This document shows, in pieces, positions 6,733 to 13,807 of a DNA stretch of 14,256 bases. The notes beneath the pieces were generated by a model. The model had not been told where the DNA came from. It saw nothing but the letters and a program-made list of their open reading frames with translations, and did no database searches. This DNA is from JALHOQ01 sp038144835. Its GTDB lineage: Bacteria; Bdellovibrionota; Bdellovibrionia; Bdellovibrionales; UBA1609. Location of the stretch: the NCBI GenBank assembly GCA_038144835.1, contig JAYQON010000079.1:1-14256 (forward strand). The letters run 5' to 3'. Each line of letters opens with the position of its first letter. Positions within the stretch are counted from its first letter, which is position 1. The position numbers and the translations under genes were made by a program.

Positions 6733-8209
6733 GCTTAAATCTCACACTCTTTAAATCGACAATTGGATTGTTCGCACTCGCCGATGGAAATTCCAAACAC
6801 TTCGAGACCAAATGCACTGACCGCTCAAAAAACAAAGGCAATATGAGCGCCTGCTTGAATAGGCTGGCATCCAGATCCCGAACATCAATCGGATTTTGCA
6901 TATCTTGAATGATTTTTCTTATTTGCGCATCCGACTTCCTAAATTGAACAGGCAGAAAGGGAAGGCGTGCTTTTTGTGAAAAAAATGAATTTATAGATTC
7001 AGCAACTGAATCGGATGCCCCAAAACCAAGAAAGGCCATCTCAAAATCGGACGCTATAAATCGTGCGATAAATTCAGGTCTAGCCAATGGAGTTATCTTG
7101 ACCTTAACGCCCAAAGCACTCATTTGATTTTCAAGATCTTTAACTGCTGCGATAGGTGCTGATTCTCGAAGGACAAGAATCTCATGGTTTGACCGGTGGC
7201 GCGATAATTCAAAACGACAGGAGCGGATCGTCGGCCCTTCCTCTAAAAGGTTTGGCCGATAAATCATATCGGGTACCTGGTAACTAAAAACGCCGAAAGC
7301 GGGCTCTGCAACCCTCAATTCACCTCTATTAATTGTGCTTACGACTCTGTCACGATCCAAATAGCGATTCAGGCAACGTCGAAACAAACTCCCACGCTGA
7401 AATTTTCCTCCAAAAGAAATAAACCATCTAGCGCCCACCGCGGGAGTCGTACGAACCGATTCTCGCTCAATAGATTCAATCGAATCCGAAGCCCCTACAA
7501 AAACCACGTGCACCTCGCCAGTGCGAAATGCTTGGATGGCACTCATAGATGAATCGAAAACTTGAAATTCTATAAACACAGGCCTTTGTGAAACGTCTTT
7601 CTCACCTCCTTGTTTAGCGGATTCGCGCAGACGGAGCTGGATAAATTTTGGGGTACTAGCGATTAATTCGTATTGTCCTAAACCGCCACTATATCTTTCG
7701 GGGACTATGGCGAACGTCGTCCTTGCTAAACTCGAAAGGAGCGGCTCGGGATCAGAAACTTGCCGTAATGTCAGCTCATCTTGATTTTCGCATGATCCAT
7801 CAAAATGACCCCCATCTTGCGCACTTGCCTGAAAAGCTTCCTCAAGACTTTTCGCAACCTCGTCACACGAAATATTCTGTCCAACCCCATCCAGGCGATC
7901 GCGATCCAACACAAAGATCATCTCACGACTGACCCCATTTACTCGCCACGACTTAGCTAAATCGGCCTCAATCTGCCCAGTTGAGCTGTACTTGACCAAA
8001 CCCGAATGCACGGCTTGAAGAACTAAGTGCACATTTAAATCGTTAGCTTTTCGGGGATCCAGGCTGCTGGGGCTTCCCAAAAGGCCGACCCGTAGAGTCT
8101 TTGGATTTGCACCCGACTTCCATTTCCAAAGTGGAGTTAGAACGAACGCCAGGGCTCCACTTACAATGATGCCTGAGACTAAGACCCATTTCTTGTAATC
8201 AAAAAACAT
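6719..8209 (-). CDS. Membrane-anchored peptide-binding protein (SBP family 5)
   Basis: Solute-binding protein of family 5, 496 aa. Residues 8-27 (WVLVSGIIVSGALAFVLTPL) form a single N-terminal membrane anchor with no lipobox. The mature part opens with the family's typical strand and turn (LRVGLLGSPSSLDPRKANDL), where D-P-R and the following ligand-pocket region are characteristic. GLVKYSSTGQIEADLAKSW at about residues 72-90 matches the family's L...d..g.i.p.LA.sW block. It is the first gene of a two-gene minus-strand unit; its stop overlaps the start of the sensor kinase. With no ABC permease nearby, a sensory or scavenging role linked to the kinase is more likely than simple import. A G-rich ribosome binding site (ggga) lies about 10 bases before the ATG. 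Confidence 0.88.
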   Translation of the reverse strand: MFFDYKKWVLVSGIIVSGALAFVLTPLWKWKSGANPKTLRVGLLGSPSSLDPRKANDLNVHLVLQAVHSGLVKYSSTGQIEADLAKSWRVNGVSREMIFVLDRDRLDGVGQNISCDEVAKSLEEAFQASAQDGGHFDGSCENQDELTLRQVSDPEPLLSSLARTTFAIVPERYSGGLGQYELIASTPKFIQLRLRESAKQGGEKDVSQRPVFIEFQVFDSSMSAIQAFRTGEVHVVFVGASDSIESIERESVRTTPAVGARWFISFGGKFQRGSLFRRCLNRYLDRDRVVSTINRGELRVAEPAFGVFSYQVPDMIYRPNLLEEGPTIRSCRFELSRHRSNHEILVLRESAPIAAVKDLENQMSALGVKVKITPLARPEFIARFIASDFEMAFLGFGASDSVAESINSFFSQKARLPFLPVQFRKSDAQIRKIIQDMQNPIDVRDLDASLFKQALILPLFFERSVHLVSKCLEFPSASANNPIVDLKSVRFKHDCH

Positions 8210-8262
8210 TAAAATAATCCCATTGAAAATTGCCGCTTCGCAGTATAAACCTGCTCAATCGA

Positions 8263-8616
8263 ATGAAACAAGGCGTAGGCTCAACAAAATTTATAAGCTA
8301 TCTACGGCAAGGCTTAATCCTTACCGCTGCAGCTGCTGCAACTCACGTTTATGGTTTGGTCGATCAAGCATTTATTTCAAAAATCAGTGAAGGATTATTA
8401 CGGACCCACTACTACGTGGATTATCTACTGTTGGTATTTATTTTGGTGGGACGAACAGTTGGCCAATCTCTTCTTGTGATTCTCAATAAGTCCGAGAGTT
8501 CTCAAGAAAAAAGCGGTTTTTTATGGGGCGCACTAGCTGGGACCATGGGATTGGCTGGAGTTATTTTAAAACTGGCTAACTTCGCTGGTGCTCGTTGCTC
8601 TATCCCAAAAGCGTGA
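8263..8616 (+). pseudogene. MATE-family exporter, N-terminal quarter only
   Basis: MATE proteins export drugs or metabolites by cation antiport and have about 450 residues and 12 membrane helices. This frame has about 117 residues and covers only the first helices: FISYLRQGLILTAAAAATHV (helix 1 region), VYGLVDQAFISKISE (the conserved N/G-L-V-D-x-x-F-I segment), YYVDYLLLVFILVGRTVGQS (helix 2), and a third helix near FLWGALAGTMGLAGVI. Homology then stops, and a short unrelated tail (ARCSIPKA) precedes the stop codon. I chose ATG 8263; a TTG at 8230 is in frame but less likely. The gene is divergent from the peptide-binding/kinase pair with about 50 bases between. The downstream sequence is relic debris, consistent with loss of the remaining three quarters by deletion. 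Confidence 0.7.
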
Positions 8617-8842
8617 ACTGGCTTGGCCATTGCTTTTTTGTTAAGGAATTCTAACTCCTTACCTGAGATGTTCATCCTCAAGCCCTAATCGTCCGAAGGT
8701 CGTCGATGATGGTCGCAATAAATGCGGCATCCACGGACATAGATTTTCACGCGCCAACTTCGACAAATGTTACCTACAAAAGAAGAAAAGTTGCAATGTC
8801 CGGGCATCCGGACATATTTGGGGGCCCGGCAACACCAGACAT
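8617..8842. other. Gene-poor debris after the truncated exporter
   Basis: No gene seen. A hairpin of tgtccg/cggaca (8797-8814) and a weaker inverted repeat aagga/tcctt near 8643-8660 are present, neither followed by a T-run. Nothing continues the MATE reading frame. Confidence 0.35.
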
Positions 8843-9085
8843 GTGGACCAGTTTCTGATTTTTAAAGTTGAACTGCGGGACTTGCTCACTTTCGTGGCGG
8901 CCTCTAGTGATGGAGCCGATCCCAACCGTAGCGGTATTTTGTTTCGGGAGTCTTGTTTGTCGAATCACAAAGTACTAGTAGCAATTCTCCTGCGAACACA
9001 TTTATCCGTGAGTCATTTAAACCCGAGTCCCGTCCACTCTCCATGGCATCAGCCGTGCCTTGGCCGGTCGGCTAATTCGCGCTGA
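8843..9085 (+). pseudogene. N-terminal relic of a TIGR02147-like gene
   Basis: A frame of about 80 residues opens near a GTG and reads FLIFKVELRDLLTFV, then DPNRSGILFRESCLSNHKVL, then a VAILLRTHLSV segment. This spacing fits the N-terminal part of TIGR02147 proteins, where a YrdFl start is followed by NPxxSYxxFaxxaGlxSxxyL and then a GxxxLS turn. The nucleotide strings gggacttRctcacttt and gtagcaattctcNtgcg are shared with the relic at 2380-2738, so the two are related copies. The frame degenerates after about residue 60. The family name is a by-eye inference; relatedness to the other relic is seen directly. Confidence 0.4.
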
Positions 9086-9154
9086 GACCATAGATCCCAA
9101 CGAAATTCATATTTGTGCGGCATGGGGCCGTTGGACGAGGAGGCAACGGGCGCC
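9086..9154. other. Short spacer 3' of radD
   Basis: Seventy bases between the relic and the radD stop codon. No convincing hairpin with a T-run on the minus strand was seen, so the radD terminator is not identified. Confidence 0.3.
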
Positions 9155-10897
9155 CTAGGGCAACAATTCCTCCGCAAACACCTTCTCCGTAATCTTCCAA
9201 AATTTATCCTGCTTCCGCGCGATCACAAAAGCCGGCAGACGAAATAAAGCCTGGTACTTGATCACCTCAGTCGGGCTTTTGAACTGTAGCGCCAGCTCCG
9301 GTCGTCTGAGATGAGAGCGCAAAAAATTAATATTGAATTTTTTGAATGCCAAAGGGTGGCTAAAGAAATGAGCCTCGCTGATGTACTGCCCATCGTGATC
9401 GTAATACCGGATCTCGAGGTAGGGGTTTAAGTTCCGGTCGCGCTTCTCTTCAAACGTGATCCGATCGGGCGTCAGGATATGCGCATTTTTAGAAAGTTTG
9501 GCCTGTTTGAGTTTGGCGTCGGCGTCAATCAGTGTGGCGTCACATTTTTCACAGCTGCGCGCAGTGATATCATTCTCACTGCCGCACGCGTGACACAGCT
9601 TTAATCGGAAGCGGAAACCGCATGGGATAAGTTCCATTGTTTTTGGGTTTTGCACCGATCCCTTACATTTGCGGCCAAAGTGTTCGATAACCTCGCCGTC
9701 GGGATCAGGATAGCCCCAAAAAATATTCTCGAATCCACATGCGGGGCAACAGACTTGGACGGGGACCGTGTCTTTGGCCGGCCGCTTGTCGTCGATTTCC
9801 GGAGCAAAAATATCGTGGCCCATGCCGGTGTAATCCAGAACATAGCAATCGGCTTTGTTTTCCGAAAGCCGCAGCCCGCGGCCAACAATTTGCTGGTAGA
9901 GGCTGTTCGACTCAGTCGGCCTCAAGATCGCAATCACGTCGACGTGGGGTGCATCAAAGCCCGTCGTCAGCACCGAAACATTCACCAGATATTTGAATTT
10001 CTTATTTTTGAAATCCTCAATGATGGCGCTGCGATCTTGAACAGCGGTGTCGCCCAAAACCAGCTTTGAGTCGTCGGCTGGCAGGTAACTCATAATTTCC
10101 TCGGCATGCCGGACCGAACTGCTGAAAATCATCACTCCCTGCCGCTGAAAGCGCTCGGTGATGTCAATGATGTTTTTTATAATTAACGGTGTCAGCCGTT
10201 TCTGGCTCCTTAAGACTTCCTCCACCTCAGCTGCGGTGAAGGCGCGATCACGGGCAGTGAGCTGCGAGAAATCATAGCACGTCACGGGAATATCGATTTT
10301 GATGGGGACCGTAAGATAACCGCTTTTGATCATGTATGTGAGAGACACGTCGAACACACACTGTTTAAAAAAACGCTTCTTGGTAGTTTTTATTTCGCCA
10401 TTGGGCGCGCATTCGTAAATCCAGCCCAAACCGAGCCGGTACGGCGTCGCGGTCAACCCGAGAGTTCGCAACTCGGGATTTCGCGCTTGCAGCTTAGCGA
10501 TGACATCTTGGTACTGCGTCGAACTTTCCTCGGCCACCCGATGACACTCGTCGATCACCAGCAGTGAGAAATTATCAAAAAACTCGTCCTGCGCCCGAGC
10601 CACCGATTGAACACTTCCGAAAATAGCCTTTTGCGCATGGTCCTTTTTGCCTAGACCGGCGGAAAACACTCCAGCGGACAGTCCGTAACTTTGATATTTC
10701 TGGAAATTTTGCTCAACCAATTCTTTAACGTGAGCCAGAACCAAAACGCGTCCCCGAGCGATTCGAGCCAATTCGGCAATGACAAGACTTTTGCCCGCGC
10801 CCGTCGGCAATACGATGACGGCGGGATCGCGGCTTTTACGGAAGAACGCAACTGTTCTGTTAACGGCCTGTTGCTGGTAATCGCGCAGCTGGTACAT
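9155..10897 (-). CDS. radD: RadD superfamily 2 helicase-like DNA repair protein
   Basis: RadD (YejH in E. coli, about 586 aa) is an ATPase of the SF2 helicase type. It acts in double-strand break repair and interacts with single-strand binding protein. This protein has 580 residues and matches along its whole length. Walker A is PTGAGKS (31-37), motif II is DECH (116-119), motif III is TATP (149-152), and motif VI is QQIVGRGLR (335-343). The C-terminal region carries the zinc-binding cysteines expected of RadD: CPAC at about 384, single Cys near 411 and 426, and C-x2-C pairs at about 435/438 and 449/452. Strings such as VLVLAHVKELVEQN and TTGFDAPHVDVIAILRPTES are highly typical. The ATG has an aaagg ribosome binding site 5-6 bases upstream. 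The gene looks complete and functional and is the only obvious housekeeping-type gene here. Confidence 0.96.
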   Translation of the reverse strand: MYQLRDYQQQAVNRTVAFFRKSRDPAVIVLPTGAGKSLVIAELARIARGRVLVLAHVKELVEQNFQKYQSYGLSAGVFSAGLGKKDHAQKAIFGSVQSVARAQDEFFDNFSLLVIDECHRVAEESSTQYQDVIAKLQARNPELRTLGLTATPYRLGLGWIYECAPNGEIKTTKKRFFKQCVFDVSLTYMIKSGYLTVPIKIDIPVTCYDFSQLTARDRAFTAAEVEEVLRSQKRLTPLIIKNIIDITERFQRQGVMIFSSSVRHAEEIMSYLPADDSKLVLGDTAVQDRSAIIEDFKNKKFKYLVNVSVLTTGFDAPHVDVIAILRPTESNSLYQQIVGRGLRLSENKADCYVLDYTGMGHDIFAPEIDDKRPAKDTVPVQVCCPACGFENIFWGYPDPDGEVIEHFGRKCKGSVQNPKTMELIPCGFRFRLKLCHACGSENDITARSCEKCDATLIDADAKLKQAKLSKNAHILTPDRITFEEKRDRNLNPYLEIRYYDHDGQYISEAHFFSHPLAFKKFNINFLRSHLRRPELALQFKSPTEVIKYQALFRLPAFVIARKQDKFWKITEKVFAEELLP

Positions 10898-10984
10898 AAA
10901 AACCTTTTACCATAGCTGCGACAAGGCTTTGGCAATAATTTTACTCCCCCCTCCTACTCCGCAGGCTTGCTATCTTGTAATGCA

Positions 10985-11110
10985 ATGACGAAATGGTTAA
11001 CGGCTGTTTTTTTGACCTTGGCCAGCCCTAGCTTAAACAGAACAGGAGGAGAAGGATTCAATAAAAAACCTAGCGGAGGAGAAAGTGCTAAGTACTTACA
11101 AAGTCTGTAG
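10985..11110 (+). CDS. Possible 41-residue peptide with signal-like start
   Basis: An ATG opens 41 codons: a hydrophobic start (MTKWLTAVFLTLASPSL), then a Gly-rich part with two GGE repeats (TGGEGFNKKPSGGESAKYL). The N-terminus resembles a short signal peptide or membrane anchor. There is no clear ribosome binding site before the ATG. Inside it, at 11045-11050 and 11075-11080, are two strong aggagga/ggagga strings that could drive other starts. The second precedes a GTG at 11085 that would encode only nine residues. It is divergent from radD and upstream of the peptide/oxygenase operon. It may be real, or a remnant; no family recognised. Confidence 0.28.
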   Translation: MTKWLTAVFLTLASPSLNRTGGEGFNKKPSGGESAKYLQSL

Positions 11111-11309
11111 TTAATAACCGACCAAAACAGACATCAAATCGAAATATTACGGAAAAAAGATTGGCTTTAAAGTACCTAAGGCTCGCACACAGCCTTTCCA
11201 TGAGGTAAATCAATACCCGTCGACGCTCTTAGATTTTAGTCCAGCCCCTCGGAAGCTGAGCTGCCAAAACCCCCTATCTTTGAGCTGATACTCAATATGC
11301 CTAGCATTC
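11111..11309. other. Leader region, open but unrecognised
   Basis: No gene with a credible start. One frame stays open from after the TAA at 11112 to a stop near 11289, reading DIKSKYYGKKIGFKVPKA and on to SLS. It has coding-like composition but only non-standard start codons, so it may be the remnant of a small gene. Confidence 0.3.
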
Positions 11310-11438
11310 ATGTTGCTGTACGAGATAGCCATGCAAGTCAATGGCGAGCTGCTAGATCGAGGACGACGTTATGTCTTCCAAATTGAAAACTCGATTGCCG
11401 TTCGTAAACCCAAAACGCGCGAAAGGAGTCTTAGATGA
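11310..11438 (+). CDS. Possible 42-residue protein coupled to the 16-residue peptide
   Basis: ATG at 11310 (or the in-frame ATG at 11331) opens a basic, soluble-looking peptide containing MQVNGELLDRGRRYVFQIE. Its TGA overlaps the ATG of the next frame as ATGA, a classic coupling arrangement. There is no good ribosome binding site at its own start. The ribosome binding site of the following peptide (aaaggag) lies inside its last codons. It could be a genuine upstream gene, a relic, or chance. I do not recognise it. Confidence 0.3.
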   Translation: MLLYEIAMQVNGELLDRGRRYVFQIENSIAVRKPKTRERSLR

Positions 11439-11470
11439 AAAAAGTCACTTGGAATTACTCGAAGACCTCT
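11425..11470 (+). promoter_or_regulatory. Possible hairpin hiding the peptide's ribosome binding site
   Basis: gagtctt (11426-11432), overlapping the aaaggag ribosome binding site, can pair with aagacctc (11462-11469) leaving one bulged C. The start codon and half of the 16-codon frame would lie in the loop. A ribosome on the peptide codons would open this pairing, so it could couple peptide translation to downstream folding. The stem is only seven pairs and is speculative. Confidence 0.25.
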
Positions 11471-11485
11471 ACTTCTTATAAATAA
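11435..11485 (+). CDS. 16-residue peptide: candidate precursor or leader peptide
   Basis: ATG at 11435 encodes MKKVTWNYSKTSTSYK and stops at TAA. The ribosome binding site gaaaggag ends 6 bases before the ATG and is the strongest in this region. The reading frame ends about a dozen bases before a factor-independent terminator, and a three-gene operon begins after that terminator. This layout is known from two contexts. In one, very short precursor genes such as mccA of microcin C are separated from their tailoring genes by an attenuating hairpin. In the other, leader peptides control antibiotic-resistance exporters. The peptide is rich in hydroxylatable or modifiable residues (K, S, T, Y, W, N), and the operon contains a 2-oxoglutarate oxygenase and an exporter. 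Which role applies is not decidable from sequence alone. Confidence 0.55.
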   Translation: MKKVTWNYSKTSTSYK

Positions 11486-11497
11486 CCAATCGAAACC

Positions 11498-11523
11498 GGG
11501 TCGGGCTTAACCCCGACCTTTTC
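11498..11523 (+). terminator. Factor-independent terminator or attenuator
   Basis: A seven-pair GC-rich stem, ggtcggg (11499-11505) with cccgacc (11512-11518), encloses a six-base loop and is followed by tttt. It lies between the 16-residue peptide and the start codon at 11540. There is little room for a separate promoter after it. It therefore probably works as a partial terminator, giving more peptide transcript than operon transcript, or as a regulated attenuator. Confidence 0.75.
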
Positions 11524-11539
11524 TAATCATCGGAAATTT

Positions 11540-11992
11540 ATGGCAACAAATTTAACTGAAAACAAAAACTATATCTTTGAACCCGAACAAATCCGTGTCG
11601 ACACATCTTTTGCGACAGGCTTGTCCATCATTGATGATCTGAATTTGGACCGGATTGTTGTTAAAGCCATGGACGCTGTTTCTGGCTACGGCTGGACGCA
11701 AGAGTACGCAGTAGATGTTTCGAAACTCTATCGAATCTTTCTCTTTCTCTGTGCAACTTATCCCGATGAAATCATCGTACCTCCGTATGAAGTCGACCAG
11801 CTATGGCACTTGCACATCCTAGATACTCGAAATTATCACGAAGATTGCCATCGACTATTTGGATCCTACCTACATCACTTTCCATACGCGGGATTGCCGG
11901 GAACTGGCGCAAGTCATGCCGAAGAGGAAAAATTCAAAGAACGGACTCTTGAACTTGTCGTCAAACACTTTCCCCAAGTTTTAGGAGATTAG
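11540..11992 (+). CDS. GRDP-like WHxH-motif protein, putative metal binding
   Basis: A 150-residue cytoplasmic protein. The central motif EVDQLWHLHILDTRNYHEDC at about residues 84-103, followed by RLFGSYLHHFPY at about 105-116, matches the domain found in bacterial and plant glycine-rich-domain (GRDP) proteins. In that family a VDxxWHxH...Y...C...G...HHxP pattern is conserved. Plant members carry this domain N-terminal to other domains; bacterial members are often short, as here, and lack known activity. The clustered His (90, 92, 100, 104, 112, 113) and Cys 103 suggest metal binding. It is the first gene after the terminator, with a weak ribosome binding site (gga). It is separated from the oxygenase gene by 2 bases, so the two products probably work together. 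No enzymatic role can be claimed. Confidence 0.8.
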   Translation: MATNLTENKNYIFEPEQIRVDTSFATGLSIIDDLNLDRIVVKAMDAVSGYGWTQEYAVDVSKLYRIFLFLCATYPDEIIVPPYEVDQLWHLHILDTRNYHEDCHRLFGSYLHHFPYAGLPGTGASHAEEEKFKERTLELVVKHFPQVLGD

Positions 11993-11994
11993 CT

Positions 11995-12600
11995 GTGGAG
12001 ACTCTCCATCGCGACGGTTACCAAATTTTAGACGATGTGGGGGCTAATGAATTGCGCTCCATTATTGATTTACTCGGTATTTCAATTTTAGAAACTGCTG
12101 TTAAAATAGATAACAAAAAAAAATCCCAAGTGTTTTCAGCTGAACCGATGGAATGGCATCAAGACTCACCAGAAGCGCGATGGATCGCCTGGCACTGTGT
12201 CAATCCTGGAAATTCCGAATCTGAACCGACCGAAATATTAGACGCGTCTTTGATTCTCAAGCAATTCACTGAAAAGCAGATCGCACCGCTAAAAGAACTC
12301 AGAACAAGAGTCAGATCAGTCATGGAAGCCGAATATTCAGCGCCTTTTTGGTCTTCAAACGGCTCAATTCACTATTGCCCTTGGCTTTTAGATTCTCCTT
12401 CGAACGATCAGCTCACTGCGCTCGAACAATTCAAGACCTGTCTTTATCAGGGGGATCACCAGAAAATTTCGATTAAGTGGACAGCGAATCGTACCCTTAT
12501 CATCGATAACCACAGATTTTTGCATAAGCGGCCATCTCTTGATCAAGCAAGTCCACGCCATTTGATCCGCTTTTGGATCAAGGAACAACATGCTAGCTAG
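11995..12600 (+). CDS. Compact Fe(II)/2-oxoglutarate-dependent oxygenase
   Basis: Non-haem iron oxygenase related to the TauD/clavaminate-synthase side of the superfamily, 201 aa and so shorter than the usual 270-300. The iron ligands are visible: H-x-D in MEWHQDSPE (His55, Asp57) and the distal His in IDNHRFLHKRP (His177). Arg192, in PRHLIRFWI, is 15 residues after the distal His, the spacing expected for the 2-oxoglutarate-binding Arg. TEILDASLIL at about 79-88 corresponds to the G-x-T-x-x-x-D block of this branch. Such enzymes hydroxylate or desaturate amino acids, peptides or small metabolites; the substrate here is unknown. The GTG start has an aggag site about seven bases upstream, inside the end of the preceding gene. 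Its last 11 bases overlap the exporter gene. The tight linkage points to one pathway with product export. Confidence 0.85.
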   Translation: METLHRDGYQILDDVGANELRSIIDLLGISILETAVKIDNKKKSQVFSAEPMEWHQDSPEARWIAWHCVNPGNSESEPTEILDASLILKQFTEKQIAPLKELRTRVRSVMEAEYSAPFWSSNGSIHYCPWLLDSPSNDQLTALEQFKTCLYQGDHQKISIKWTANRTLIIDNHRFLHKRPSLDQASPRHLIRFWIKEQHAS

Positions 12601-13759
12601 AAATCAATACTTCCTTCTCTTGACTAGCACTTTTATAGGCACTGTGATTTGTGGCCTGCTCTGGACGGGCTTGCCTGTTTATTTAAATAGCGGACTGCTC
12701 GGTCAATTGAATATCTCCCTATCAGGAATTTACTCCTGGGCCACTTTTGGCTCCATGGTATTCAGTATTTTTGGTGGTCTTTTAGCCGATCAACGGGATT
12801 TTAGAAAAATTGCTTTTGCTACCCAATTTTTAAGTGCATTGCTGCTACTTTTATTAATTTTCATAGCTCAGTTCTCAGTTACGGGGGCCCTTCTTATTTT
12901 GCCCTTTCTTTACTTTAACCTTTCTTTATCAATGATTGCTGAAACCGTGTGGATTTTGAAGGCGCCCACGGATGGATTTGTACGTACGCGACTCCTCGAT
13001 CGCGCCATCCTGACAACAATTGCCAAGCTTTCTTCGTTCTCACTAGGGCCGATTGTGTTTTCAATACTCGGGATGAAAGCCGTCGCAGCATGCAGTTTCA
13101 TGTTTATTTTTGCCGGAGTGATCCAACTCTTTGTCTATTTTAAGTCGAGCCCACCTGATTCCATCCCTACCTCGCAAGTAAGATCGTTTTCCTGGGCCGC
13201 ACTAGAGCCCATGTTAAAGGCGCCCTCCTTTCTAATAACGGTGCTATTGTCTGGGCTTCTGTCTGTCCCGCTCAACCCGCTTTTTGCCATGCGAGCTTTA
13301 CAGCTCGGAACGATTAATGATGTTTCTATTTTTTGGGGTACCGCCGGTTTGGGAAGTTTATGTGCGATCACTCTGATGCGTAAGACAAAACTAAATATAA
13401 ACCGTATGTATTTATTTGTTTTAGCTCTTATAATGGCCGCAAGTGTCCAATTGGGATTTATGACTGAGGATGTCTTAAAACTATTCATATACGCTTTCGC
13501 CTACGTTTTTTGCTCCTCAATGATTTCGACCCAAATTCAAATTGATGTAACAACAACGGGCCACGATCAATCCATGGGATCAAGAGTTGGAACCATGAAC
13601 GCACTTATGGATTTAGGAATTTTCCTGGGCATGTTCGCTGGAAGTTTTGCGGATCACTATTCACCCTCGACTGTTGCGGCCTTGGTGGGAATTTTATTGG
13701 TAGTCCGGGCGCTTTCCTTTGATCGCATGAGGAGAACCGTAGAACCCCATCTGCACTGA
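12590..13759 (+). CDS. MFS exporter
   Basis: Major facilitator superfamily transporter, 389 aa, with about twelve hydrophobic segments, the normal architecture. The loop between helices 2 and 3 reads FGGLLADQRDFRKIAF (about 61-76), the conserved motif A (G-x-L-a-D-r-x-g-r-k). This type typically exports drugs or secondary metabolites by proton antiport. The ATG lies inside the end of the oxygenase gene (11-base overlap), with an aagga ribosome binding site. It is the last gene of the operon, and exporting the product made by the oxygenase or giving self-resistance is the natural guess. No clear terminator follows; about 50 bases later a repeat B copy begins. Confidence 0.92.
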   Translation: MLARNQYFLLLTSTFIGTVICGLLWTGLPVYLNSGLLGQLNISLSGIYSWATFGSMVFSIFGGLLADQRDFRKIAFATQFLSALLLLLLIFIAQFSVTGALLILPFLYFNLSLSMIAETVWILKAPTDGFVRTRLLDRAILTTIAKLSSFSLGPIVFSILGMKAVAACSFMFIFAGVIQLFVYFKSSPPDSIPTSQVRSFSWAALEPMLKAPSFLITVLLSGLLSVPLNPLFAMRALQLGTINDVSIFWGTAGLGSLCAITLMRKTKLNINRMYLFVLALIMAASVQLGFMTEDVLKLFIYAFAYVFCSSMISTQIQIDVTTTGHDQSMGSRVGTMNALMDLGIFLGMFAGSFADHYSPSTVAALVGILLVVRALSFDRMRRTVEPHLH

Positions 13760-13807
13760 AAAGGTTCGGATGTTCACACTTTAAGGTGGAAAATTAAATC
13801 ATTCACA

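Noticed and set aside
8223..8249. Possible promoter ttgaaa ... tataaa before the MATE fragment
   Set aside because: The spacer is only 15 bases and the elements are common by chance in AT-rich DNA.
8797..8814. Hairpin tgtccg/cggaca considered as a terminator
   Set aside because: No T-run follows on either strand and the stem is only six pairs.
9601..10069. Frames of 85-139 codons overlapping radD
   Set aside because: They are shadows of a complete, highly recognisable RadD coding sequence.
11085..11114. Nine-codon GTG frame behind ggagga
   Set aside because: A strong ribosome-binding-like string is present, but nine codons cannot be distinguished from chance, so it is mentioned only within a finding.
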